Origin: Trueperaceae bacterium
Lineage (GTDB): Bacteria; Deinococcota; Deinococci; Deinococcales; Trueperaceae
Length of the DNA: 64,000 nucleotides
NCBI GenBank assembly: GCA_036381035.1
Contig: DASVDQ010000065.1
Coordinates: forward strand, 1-64,000
Reading direction: 5' to 3'
Within the stretch, counting starts at the first letter, position 1. Every line of letters begins with the position of its first letter. The notes beneath the pieces are model-generated. The model was given only the letters and a program-made list of their open reading frames with translations, was not told the DNA's origin and made no database searches. Both the position numbers and the translations under genes were made by a program. Of the stretch, positions 35,543 through 43,316 are shown in pieces.

Positions 35543-36642
35543 GCGGGGCACCCGCGATCTCGACCTCGTCGGAGCCGGCCGGTCTCCCGGGAACGCTCCT
35601 GAGGGTGCGTGGTCTCTCCGTGCGCTATCGGGTCGGAGACGGTGCTGTGGCACGCGCCGTGGACGACGTCAGCTTCGACGTCCCTCGTGACCGCACCGTC
35701 GGTCTCGTGGGCGAGTCAGGCTGCGGGAAGACCACCGTGGCGAAGACGTTGCTGAGGCTATTGCCGCCGAACGCGGACGTCGTGGCGGGCGACATGCTCC
35801 TCGAGGGCCGTGACCTGTTGGCCCTTGACCCGCAGGAGTTCAGGCGCCTGCGCTGGACTCGCCTCTCCTACATCCCGCAGAACGCCCTCAGCGCGCTGAA
35901 CCCCGTCTTCAGGGTCGGTGACCAGATGGCCGAGCCGATGAGGGTGCATCGTGGCGTGTCGAAGAAGGAGGCTGCGCGGACCGTCGCGAACGCGCTGGCG
36001 AAGGTCGGATTGGACGGCACCGTCGCCTCGGCGTACCCGCACCAGTTGTCGGGAGGGATGAGGCAGCGCGTGCTCATCGCCATGGCACTGGTGTTGGAGC
36101 CGGTGTTGGTCGTCGTGGACGAGCCCACGACGGCGCTCGACGTGCTGACACAGCTCGAGGTCTTGAAGGAGTTCAAGCGCGTGCGGGAGCAGTCCTCCAC
36201 GAGCTTCCTATACGTGAGCCACGACCTCGGGGTCGTGAAAGAGGTGTGCGACGACGTCCTGGTGATGTACGCGGGCAAGCTCGTGGAGCGCGGCCCGGCC
36301 GATCGCGTCTTCTCCGGGCCGGCGCACCCGTTCACGATGGGACTCCTCTACGCCGTCCCCGAGTCCCGCGGCGCAGCCCAGCTGGTCTCCATCCCCGGTG
36401 CCACTCCCGACCTCCGACATCCGCCGCGGGGATGTCCCTTCGCCGAACGGTGTCCGTTCGCGACCGAGCTGTGCTTGGAGGAGATGCCCGCCTTGCGCTC
36501 CGTTGGAGACGGCCAGGAAGCCGCCTGCCACTACGTGGAGCGGTCGCCGGCCTTCCGCGAGGACGCCTCTCGCGCCGAGACCTGGGGCCGCGTAGCGGAC
36601 CGCCTCCGGTCCGCCCGGGCCCGCGAAGCGGGGAACCCATAA
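35539..36642 (+). CDS. Peptide-type ABC importer ATPase (DppD/OppD-like)
   Basis: 367 residues, ATGA overlap at the start. Walker A GESGCGKTT, Q-loop IPQNALSALNP, signature LSGGMRQRVLIAM, Walker B VVVDEPTTALD and H-loop VSHDLG. C-terminal oligopeptide-transporter extension with the cysteine cluster of iron-sulfur-binding members (CPFAERCPFATELC). Works with the DppF-like ATPase encoded next. This pair is the only one in the window and might also serve the ATPase-less importers nearby. Confidence 0.94.
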   Translation: MSGAPAISTSSEPAGLPGTLLRVRGLSVRYRVGDGAVARAVDDVSFDVPRDRTVGLVGESGCGKTTVAKTLLRLLPPNADVVAGDMLLEGRDLLALDPQEFRRLRWTRLSYIPQNALSALNPVFRVGDQMAEPMRVHRGVSKKEAARTVANALAKVGLDGTVASAYPHQLSGGMRQRVLIAMALVLEPVLVVVDEPTTALDVLTQLEVLKEFKRVREQSSTSFLYVSHDLGVVKEVCDDVLVMYAGKLVERGPADRVFSGPAHPFTMGLLYAVPESRGAAQLVSIPGATPDLRHPPRGCPFAERCPFATELCLEEMPALRSVGDGQEAACHYVERSPAFREDASRAETWGRVADRLRSARAREAGNP

Positions 36643-37631
36643 TGAACCAAGGTCAGGCGGACGTGGTGATGCGCGTCAGCTCCGTCCAGAAGCAGTTCAG
36701 GAGGCGCGGCGTCCGCGGGTCGGTGCTGCGAGCCGTGGACGACGTGAGCATTGCGTTGCGACGCGGCGAGCTGTACGGGCTCCTCGGCGAGAGCGGGTCC
36801 GGCAAGAGCACGCTGGCGGAGATCATGGCCGGGCTCCAGTGGCCCACATCCGGGAGCATCCATGTGGGCGACGTCGCTCTGGAGCCTGGCATGCCGCGCA
36901 AACAGTGGCGAGAGCTACGCAGGCAAGTGCAGGTCGTGTTCCAGAACCCCTTCGAGAGCGTCAACCCGCGCTTCAAGGTGTCCGAGATCGTGGAGGAGCC
37001 GTTGGCGGTGGCCGGGGTGGGCGGTCCCGAGCGGCGGAGGCGTGTGACTTGGGCTCTCGAGCGCGTGGGCCTGCCTTCAGCCAGCGACTTCGCCTCCAGG
37101 TTCCCTCATGAGCTCTCGGGCGGGCAGCTTCAGCGCGTGTGCATAGCGCGCGCGTTGACGGTCGACCCAGCGATTCTCATCGCCGACGAGCCCGTGTCCA
37201 TGCTCGACTTGTCCGTAAGGGCGGGAGTGTTGAGGCTGCTCGATGACCTCAAGCGCACCCAGAACATGGCGATACTGATGATCTCTCATGACATAAGCAC
37301 GCTGTCCGCGGTCGCGGACAGGCTAGGAGTCATGTACTTCGGCAAGATCGTCGAGGCCGGTCCGGCTGAGGTCCTGATGAGCTCGCCCAGCCACCCGTAC
37401 CTGAAGGCGCTGCTGGCCGCCGTCCCCACGCTCGGCGACACGCTCCTTGGAGGGGCAGACCGACTGACGCTGTCGGCCGCTACCTTGGAGCGGCCCGCTC
37501 GCGGTTGCAGCCTCGCTCCTCGCTGCCCTCTGGCTGAGGACAGGTGCAAGGTGGAGGAGCAGGAGCTTCGCTCACTGAGGTCGCACTCCGATCACGCCGT
37601 GCGCTGTTGGAAGGTGCGAGGCGACTCTTGA
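36642..37631 (+). CDS. Peptide-type ABC importer ATPase (DppF/OppF-like)
   Basis: About 329 residues from ATG 36642, which shares a base with the preceding TAA (TAATG). Walker A GESGSGKST, Q-loop VFQNPFESVNPRF, signature LSGGQLQRVCIARAL, Walker B ILIADEPVSMLD and H-loop ISHDI. The C-terminal cysteine cluster is CSLAPRCPLAEDRC. Its stop overlaps the amidase start (TTGA). Confidence 0.94.
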   Translation: MNQGQADVVMRVSSVQKQFRRRGVRGSVLRAVDDVSIALRRGELYGLLGESGSGKSTLAEIMAGLQWPTSGSIHVGDVALEPGMPRKQWRELRRQVQVVFQNPFESVNPRFKVSEIVEEPLAVAGVGGPERRRRVTWALERVGLPSASDFASRFPHELSGGQLQRVCIARALTVDPAILIADEPVSMLDLSVRAGVLRLLDDLKRTQNMAILMISHDISTLSAVADRLGVMYFGKIVEAGPAEVLMSSPSHPYLKALLAAVPTLGDTLLGGADRLTLSAATLERPARGCSLAPRCPLAEDRCKVEEQELRSLRSHSDHAVRCWKVRGDS

Positions 37632-39319
37632 CGGGCACGGAGCTGCCAGACCTATCCATAAGCGAGCTCGCGCCGCTAATCGAGCGGCGCCAGGTCTCCC
37701 CAGTGGAGGTCACCGCCGCGGTCCTGGAGCGGATCGAGCGTCTCGACCCGATACTGCACTCGTACATCACCGTCCTGCCAGAGCGTGCGATGGACGAGGC
37801 ACGTCAGGCAGAACGGGAGATCCTGGCCGGTCGTCACCGCGGGCCCCTACATGGGATCCCCATCGCGCACAAGGACGTGGTCGCCACGAAAGGCGTGCGG
37901 ACCACGGCTCACTCCCGAGTCCTGCTGGACCACGTGCCCGATGACGACGCCACGGTCGTGCGGCGTCTGGCAGAAGCCGGAACGATACTGCTGGGGAAGC
38001 TGAACACCTACGAGTTCGCTTGTGGCGCTACCGAAGTCTTCGGTGTCCCGGTGAACCCGTGGGACACGGGCCGTATCACCGCGGGTTCGAGCGCGGGCTC
38101 CGGGTCGGCTCTGGCGGCCGGTCTGGCCTTCGGCGCCACGGGCACCGACACGGGAGGCTCGATCCGGTCACCGGCCTCCTTCTGCGGTGTCGTGGGCCTC
38201 AAGCCCACCTACGGTCTCGTCAGTCGCGCTGGAGTGCTACCGCTGTCGTGGTCGCTCGACCACGTTGGCCCCATGGGCAGGCGCGTGCGCGACGTCGGTC
38301 TCTTGCTGGCGGCGATCGCCGGCCACGACGCGGCCGACCCGGGCTCTGCCATGCCGTCCGTCGCAGGCACCGTCGGCGGTTCGGCCCGCGGCGGCGATCC
38401 GTCCACCGCAGGTCTGCGAGGCGTGCGCATCGGCGTGCCCCGCGACCTGTTCGGCGCCGCGATAGATGCGGCGGTTCGGTCGGCGTTCGATGAAGCGCTG
38501 GAAGTGCTCCGGGACCTGGGCGCCTCGGTCACCGCCATCGACCTGCCGGAAGCCTCGCTCACGGCCGCGGCGCAGAAAGGCGTGATGCTGCCCGAGGCCA
38601 CCTTGGTACATGCGGGATGGCTTCGATCTCGTCCCTACGACTACTCGGCGTCGACCCGCCGGAGGCTGCTTCTCGGCGCCGCGATCAGCGGACCCGAGTA
38701 CCTCGAGGCACAGAGATTGAGACAGCTAGTGCGGCATGGACTCGCCGTCGCGCTCGAGAGAGTAGACGTGCTCGTGTGGCCCACGAGCGCGCGGCCAGCC
38801 CTGACAGTCGATGAGACCCAGGTGCCGGTTGGCTTGCAAACGAGGCTGACGAACCTCACTGGAACTCCATCCCTGTCACTACCCTGCGGCTTCTCTCCCG
38901 ACGGCCTGCCACTGGCGCTGCAAGTGAACGGCCGTCCCTTCGATGAGGCGACCGTCATCCGTGTGGCAGCTGCCTTCGAGGCCACAACAGGTTTCCACAA
39001 GCGACTCCCGGCCGTCGCGGCCGAGGCACCCAAGGTCAAGGGCGAACAGCGTCTCTTCGAGACTCCGGTGGGTCCGATACCTTCCCGCGACAGAGAAGTG
39101 CTCGTACGAGACCTGGAGAACGGGTTGCGTCGACTGGAGATACCGCTCCTGCCCGAAGACCGCGAACCCCTCATCAGCGATCTGTATCAGTTCCGCGAAG
39201 TCCTACGGCTCGCTGTCGAGGCGTCTTCCGGAAGACTCGAGCCCTCCGTGCACCAGGCGCCGCTGGCGTCGCCAACCCTCGAAGTCGGAGCGGGCGGCGC
39301 CGGTCCCGGCCCCAGGTGA
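37628..39319 (+). CDS. Amidase-signature hydrolase with C-terminal extension
   Basis: Ser-cisSer-Lys amidase, about 563 residues. Catalytic Lys in GIPIAHKDV (about 82), Ser/cis-Ser in GSSAGSGSALAAG and TDTGGSIRSPA (about 153 and 177), then GLKPTYG. TTG 37628 is preferred because TTGA overlaps the previous stop; an upstream ATG at 37544 would force a long overlap. The last 95 or so residues (from about VKGEQRLFETP) lie beyond the usual end and resemble no domain I recognise. Probably hydrolyses an amide bond in the imported substrate. Confidence 0.87.
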   Translation: MTGTELPDLSISELAPLIERRQVSPVEVTAAVLERIERLDPILHSYITVLPERAMDEARQAEREILAGRHRGPLHGIPIAHKDVVATKGVRTTAHSRVLLDHVPDDDATVVRRLAEAGTILLGKLNTYEFACGATEVFGVPVNPWDTGRITAGSSAGSGSALAAGLAFGATGTDTGGSIRSPASFCGVVGLKPTYGLVSRAGVLPLSWSLDHVGPMGRRVRDVGLLLAAIAGHDAADPGSAMPSVAGTVGGSARGGDPSTAGLRGVRIGVPRDLFGAAIDAAVRSAFDEALEVLRDLGASVTAIDLPEASLTAAAQKGVMLPEATLVHAGWLRSRPYDYSASTRRRLLLGAAISGPEYLEAQRLRQLVRHGLAVALERVDVLVWPTSARPALTVDETQVPVGLQTRLTNLTGTPSLSLPCGFSPDGLPLALQVNGRPFDEATVIRVAAAFEATTGFHKRLPAVAAEAPKVKGEQRLFETPVGPIPSRDREVLVRDLENGLRRLEIPLLPEDREPLISDLYQFREVLRLAVEASSGRLEPSVHQAPLASPTLEVGAGGAGPGPR

Positions 39320-40320
39320 GCGGCGTGACCGATGGCCATGCTCAACCATCGGAGGTCCGGGGCGCCCCCCTGACGGCACTTCTGGTCGGAACCGGTGGAG
39401 GGATCGCTAAGTCGGCCGATGCTCCAAGGCGCAACGGACCTGCCGTGGTGGTGACTACGGACGGGGCGACGATCCTCTTCGACACGGGTCGCAACGTGCT
39501 CGACGGTCTGTTCCGCGTCGGGATCGAGCCCGCTTCCATCACCCACTTGGTGTTCACGCACTACCACAGCGACCATACCGTCGGGCTACCCGACCTTGTA
39601 CTCTCGACCTGGGTTGCGACAGGAAGGTCCAGGTGGCGGATATTCGGGCCGCCAGGGGCTCGACACCTCTGGCATGGCCTGTTCGGCGAGACCGGGGCCT
39701 TCAGGCCCGATATCGATGCGCGCGTGCAAGGGGCCCACAGCAGACAGCTGTTCTTTCAGCGCCTTGGTATGCCACTCGTTCCGCCGGACGCCGACATCAT
39801 CGAGATCCCGAGCGATGGGTTCGTGGTCGACGAGCCGGGATGGCGCCTCGAGGCGTCGTTCGCGCCCGACCACGTTCAACCGCATCTGATCTCCGTCGCC
39901 TACCGCGTGACCACGCCGGCCGGCAGTGTCGTGGTGACTGGCGATACGGGGCCCAGCGAGGCCATCGCCAGGTTCGCGCGCGGAGCAGACCTACTCGTCC
40001 ACGACTGCACGATCCCGAGTCGCGACGGTACCTACGAGCGAGGCGGGATCCACACAGATCCGGAGGGCCTGGGCCGAGTCGCCGCAGCGGCGGGCGTGAA
40101 GGCGGTCGTCGGCACGCACGTCACTCCGGCCAGGGACCGCCCTGAAGTCTTGGACCGTTACCCCGAGCTCGTAGCACGCTCCTTCGCCGGGACCTTCAGA
40201 ATGGCAGTCGACGGACTTGCCATATCGGTGAGCCCGGACGGTCTGCGGTTGGAGGCTCCCGGCCGGCTGGGTCGCGTGGCCGAGCCTGGGGCGCACCGAC
40301 GAGGCGAGGGGGCGCCATGA
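39316..40320 (+). CDS. Metallo-beta-lactamase-fold hydrolase
   Basis: RNase Z/arylsulfatase-like MBL protein, 334 residues, GTG start in GTGA overlap with the amidase. Metal ligands in FTHYHSDHTVG (about 81-91), VVTGDTGPS, LVHDCTI and VGTHVTP. The absence of an exosite arm and its location in a catabolic operon argue for hydrolysis of an ester, lactone or sulfate rather than tRNA processing. Start of the protein (LLVGTGGG) is typical of this subgroup. Confidence 0.83.
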   Translation: MSGVTDGHAQPSEVRGAPLTALLVGTGGGIAKSADAPRRNGPAVVVTTDGATILFDTGRNVLDGLFRVGIEPASITHLVFTHYHSDHTVGLPDLVLSTWVATGRSRWRIFGPPGARHLWHGLFGETGAFRPDIDARVQGAHSRQLFFQRLGMPLVPPDADIIEIPSDGFVVDEPGWRLEASFAPDHVQPHLISVAYRVTTPAGSVVVTGDTGPSEAIARFARGADLLVHDCTIPSRDGTYERGGIHTDPEGLGRVAAAAGVKAVVGTHVTPARDRPEVLDRYPELVARSFAGTFRMAVDGLAISVSPDGLRLEAPGRLGRVAEPGAHRRGEGAP

Positions 40321-41309
40321 CGGTACGGGAGGGGAACGGGACCCCGAACTGGAGCCCGTTCAGGATCGATCGCAGGGCGTCTACGCCCCTCTACCAACAG
40401 ATCGCGAACGCAATCCGGCACCGCATCGCCACGAACGAGGTGCCTTCCATGAGCAGGGTCCCCAGCGTGCGCGAGATGGCGAAGTTGGCCGAGGTCACGC
40501 CGGCGACCATCGCACGCGCCTATCAGCTCCTCAAGGCAGAGGGCCTGCTCGAGACGGTGTCGGGGCACGGCACCGTCGTCGCGGACACTCGCGACATCGA
40601 GAACGAGGCCAGGGTGCGTACGAAAGAGGCCATCGCTCGCGCCGTCGATGAGGCCATCACGCCGCTTTTGAACATGCGCTTCGAGCCCCGCGACATCCTC
40701 GAGGCAGTCCGGCGCCGGCTTGAAGAGCCGACGACGAGGAACCTGATCGTCGTGGCGGCGGCTCGGCCCGTGGCCCAGAAGTACGTGGGCGTCTTGCGGG
40801 GCGCGCTCGATGACCGGTATGAGATCCAGGCGCTGCTCGTTCGTGACATCCAGGCCGGGACCCCCGATGCACTGGCCGCCATCGAAAGGGCTGACAGGTG
40901 CGTCACGCTTCTGAGCCTGCACCAGTTAGTGCGCGAGATCATGGCTCCGTTCGGTATCCCGATCTCGCTGATCCTCACGCAGCTATCCCTTGACACCCTG
41001 CACGAGCTCGAGTCCCTCTCAGAGAGGGAAGGGGTGCGCGTGGCTTTCGTGGCGGAGGAGTTCTACCGTCCGAGCGTGTTCGCGACGCTGGCGCAGTACA
41101 TCCCGACTGATCGCATTGAGATCGTCCGCGACCTGGACCCTGCTGCGATCTCGGCCGCGTTGACGGGCGTGGACGTATGTGTTCACACGCTGGGCGTCCA
41201 AGAGGTCATGGAGCATGTGGCCTTGGGCAGTACCCGCGCCCTCGAGCTACGGTTCGAGGTCAGGAAGGACTCGCTGGACCGGTTCGTGAAGTTCCTCGCC
41301 GAGAACTGA
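40317..41309 (+). CDS. GntR-family regulator with unusual C-terminal domain
   Basis: 330 residues, ATGA overlap. Winged helix of the YtrA/GntR type: TPLYQQIANAIRHRI, RVPSVREMAKLAEVTPATIARAYQLL, ETVSGHGTVVAD. The remaining 230 residues alternate strands and helices (NLIVVAAARPVAQKYVGVL, YEIQALLVRDIQ, GVRVAFVAEE), suggesting two Rossmann-like ligand-binding halves rather than the usual FCD, UTRA or aminotransferase domains. Last gene of the island operon, probably its regulator acting at 30410-30457. Confidence 0.82.
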   Translation: MTVREGNGTPNWSPFRIDRRASTPLYQQIANAIRHRIATNEVPSMSRVPSVREMAKLAEVTPATIARAYQLLKAEGLLETVSGHGTVVADTRDIENEARVRTKEAIARAVDEAITPLLNMRFEPRDILEAVRRRLEEPTTRNLIVVAAARPVAQKYVGVLRGALDDRYEIQALLVRDIQAGTPDALAAIERADRCVTLLSLHQLVREIMAPFGIPISLILTQLSLDTLHELESLSEREGVRVAFVAEEFYRPSVFATLAQYIPTDRIEIVRDLDPAAISAALTGVDVCVHTLGVQEVMEHVALGSTRALELRFEVRKDSLDRFVKFLAEN

Positions 41310-41399
41310 ACTAGTGCCGAGTCGCCGGTCGTTAGTTCGGTGCGGCCAGTCGCCGCGAAGCGGCAAGCACGAGGGCGTGCCTCGCGCTCCACGTCTCCT

Positions 41400-42281
41400 T
41401 TACGCGTCCCGCAGCGTCGGGTCGAGGAGGTCGCGCAGGCCGTCGCCGAAGAGGTTGAAGCCCAGTGATGCCAGCAGGATGGCGAGGCCGGAGAAGACCG
41501 ACACCCACGGCGAGAGGAGCATGGTGTTGCGGCTCTCGGAGAGCATCAGCCCCAGCGACGGCGTGGGTGGCTGCGTGCCCAGTCCGAGGAAGCTCAGGCT
41601 GGCCTCCACGAGGACGGCGGTCGACAGCGACAGCGTCACCTGCACCATGAGCGGCGCCAGGATGTTGGGCGTGACGTGCCTGGCGAGGATGCGCGCGGGC
41701 GAGGAGCCGAGGGCGCGCGCGGCGGAGACGTAGTCCCAGTTCAGGACGGTCAGGGCGGGCCCGCGGGCGAGGCGCGCGAAGATCGGCGTGTAGACGATGC
41801 CGATGGCCAGGCCCGTGTTGAAGCTGCCCGGGCCCAGCACCGCCAGGATCGCGATGGCCAGGAGGATGATGGGGAACGCCAGCAGGATGTCCATGAGGCG
41901 CATCAGCAGGCGGTCCACCCAGCCGCCGAAGTACGCCGCCAGCAGGCCGATGAGCCCGCCCATGACGGTAGCCAAGCCCACGGCCCCTAGGCTCACGCCT
42001 ATCGAGGTCCTGTAGCCGTGGAGGATCCTCGATAGCGTGTCCCTGCCGAAGTTGTCGGTGCCCAGGAGGTGCGCGGCGCTGGGGCCCTGGAAGCGGTCGC
42101 GGATGCTCTGGGCCACCGGGTCGTACGGCGAGAGGAGGGGGCCGAAGAGGGCGGCGAGCACCACGATCGAGGCCAGGACGAACCCGATGAAGCCCACCGG
42201 GTTGCGGGCCAGGCGGGCGAGGAAGCCGCGCCTGCCGGCGGGGGCGGCGCGCGCGCTCAGGCCGGCCGTGCTGGCGCTCAC
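41400..42281 (-). CDS. Peptide-type ABC importer permease (DppC-like)
   Basis: About 293 residues from GTG 42281, which overlaps the DppB-like stop (GTGA). LGTDNFGRDTLSRILHGYRTSIGVS, coupling loop ARALGSSPARILARHVTPN and GFNLFGDGLRDLLDPTL. Last gene of a three-gene importer operon without ATPases. The 90 bases between it and the convergent GntR gene hold only short weak hairpins. Confidence 0.92.
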   Translation of the reverse strand: MSASTAGLSARAAPAGRRGFLARLARNPVGFIGFVLASIVVLAALFGPLLSPYDPVAQSIRDRFQGPSAAHLLGTDNFGRDTLSRILHGYRTSIGVSLGAVGLATVMGGLIGLLAAYFGGWVDRLLMRLMDILLAFPIILLAIAILAVLGPGSFNTGLAIGIVYTPIFARLARGPALTVLNWDYVSAARALGSSPARILARHVTPNILAPLMVQVTLSLSTAVLVEASLSFLGLGTQPPTPSLGLMLSESRNTMLLSPWVSVFSGLAILLASLGFNLFGDGLRDLLDPTLRDA

Positions 42282-43228
42282 GCGTACTCCACCCTGGGGT
42301 CGATCCAGGCGTAGGCCAGGTCGACGAGGAGGTTCACGAACACGAAGACGGCGGTGACCACGAGGATGATGCCCTGGATGAGCGGGTAGTTGCGCTCGTT
42401 GATGGCGCCGATGACAAGGCGTCCCACGCCGGGTATGGCGAACACCTGCTCGATGACCACGACGCCGGAGAGGAGGTAGCCCACCTGGACCCCGATGACG
42501 GTGACGACGGGTATGAGCGCGTTGCGCATGGCGTGCTTGTAGAGCACGGTGCGCTCGGTGGCGCCCTTCGACCGCGCGGTGCGCACGAAGTCGCTGCCCA
42601 GCACCTCGAGCAGGCTCGACCTCAGGATGCGCGTGAGGCCGGCGACCATCGGCAGGCTCACCGCCAGCACCGGCAGGAGCATGCGCGACAGGTTGCCCCA
42701 CGGGTCCTGAGCGAACGGCACGTAGCCGATGGACGGCCACGACGGGAACCGCACGGAGAAGAGGTAGAGGAGCATGACCCCGACCCAGAACGACGGCACC
42801 GTGAGGCCCACGATCGCCAGCACCCTCACGGCCACGTCGCCCATCGTCCCGCGCGCCCGGGCCGCGATCACGCCGAGCGGGAACGCCAGCACGATCGCGA
42901 GCAGGAGCGCGAGCCCCGTGATCTCCAGGGTCACGGGCAGGCGCGAGGCGATCTCGCGGCTGACGGGCGTGCCGGTCCAGATGCTCCGGCCGAGGTCGCC
43001 GCGCAGGACCCCCTCGAGCCAGTTCCAGTACTGCACGTGCATGGGCAGGTGCAGGCCGAGCTGCTCGCGCAGGTTCTGGACGCGGTCGGGCGTGATGTCG
43101 GTGTTGGCGCCCAGCATGATGGCGACCGCGTCGCCGGGGATGAACCTGATCATCAGGAAGATCAGGACCGACACCCCGAACAGGACGAACAGGAGGTCGC
43201 CGAGGCGCCTCAGGACGTACTGGGTCAT
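42278..43228 (-). CDS. Peptide-type ABC importer permease (DppB-like)
   Basis: 316 residues. MTQYVLRRLGDLLFVLFGVSV, RFIPGDAVAIML, the EAA loop RSKGATERTVLYKHAMRNALIP and the end NLLVDLAYAWIDPRVEY define the family. Follows the binding protein after an 88-base gap that contains a strong stem-loop. Confidence 0.92.
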   Translation of the reverse strand: MTQYVLRRLGDLLFVLFGVSVLIFLMIRFIPGDAVAIMLGANTDITPDRVQNLREQLGLHLPMHVQYWNWLEGVLRGDLGRSIWTGTPVSREIASRLPVTLEITGLALLLAIVLAFPLGVIAARARGTMGDVAVRVLAIVGLTVPSFWVGVMLLYLFSVRFPSWPSIGYVPFAQDPWGNLSRMLLPVLAVSLPMVAGLTRILRSSLLEVLGSDFVRTARSKGATERTVLYKHAMRNALIPVVTVIGVQVGYLLSGVVVIEQVFAIPGVGRLVIGAINERNYPLIQGIILVVTAVFVFVNLLVDLAYAWIDPRVEYA

Positions 43229-43258
43229 GTCGCGTCCATCATCTCCGGGCCAGACGTT

Positions 43259-43297
43259 CCGACCCCTCCCGACACGCTAGCGGCCGAGAGGGGTCGG
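43259..43297 (-). other. Stem-loop between binding-protein and permease genes
   Basis: Perfect 10-bp stem, CCGACCCCTC (43259-43268) with GAGGGGTCGG (43288-43297), and a 19-base loop, 20 bases beyond the binding-protein stop. Comparable elements sit at the same place in three other importer operons of this window. Confidence 0.55.
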
Positions 43298-43316
43298 AGA
43301 GTGCGGCGCTAGCGCC

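Larger units (their letters stand above)
29080..41320. other. Region of lower GC and distinct codon use, possible acquired catabolic island
   Basis: By eye, third codon positions here use A and T far more often than in the flanking genes, and the whole stretch forms one functional unit: divergent dipeptidase-like gene, amidohydrolase, complete importer with its own ATPases, amidase, hydrolase and regulator. The change occurs within a few hundred bases at both edges. No integrase, transposase, tRNA or clear terminal repeat is visible. Confidence 0.45.

Noticed and set aside
29280-41320. ACTAGT near both ends of the island (about 29283 and 41310) as attachment sites
   Set aside because: Only six bases shared with no longer common core; chance match.
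41308-41338. GAACTA/TAGTTC inverted repeat after the GntR gene as a terminator
   Set aside because: Six-base arms with a 19-base loop and no U-tract; too weak.
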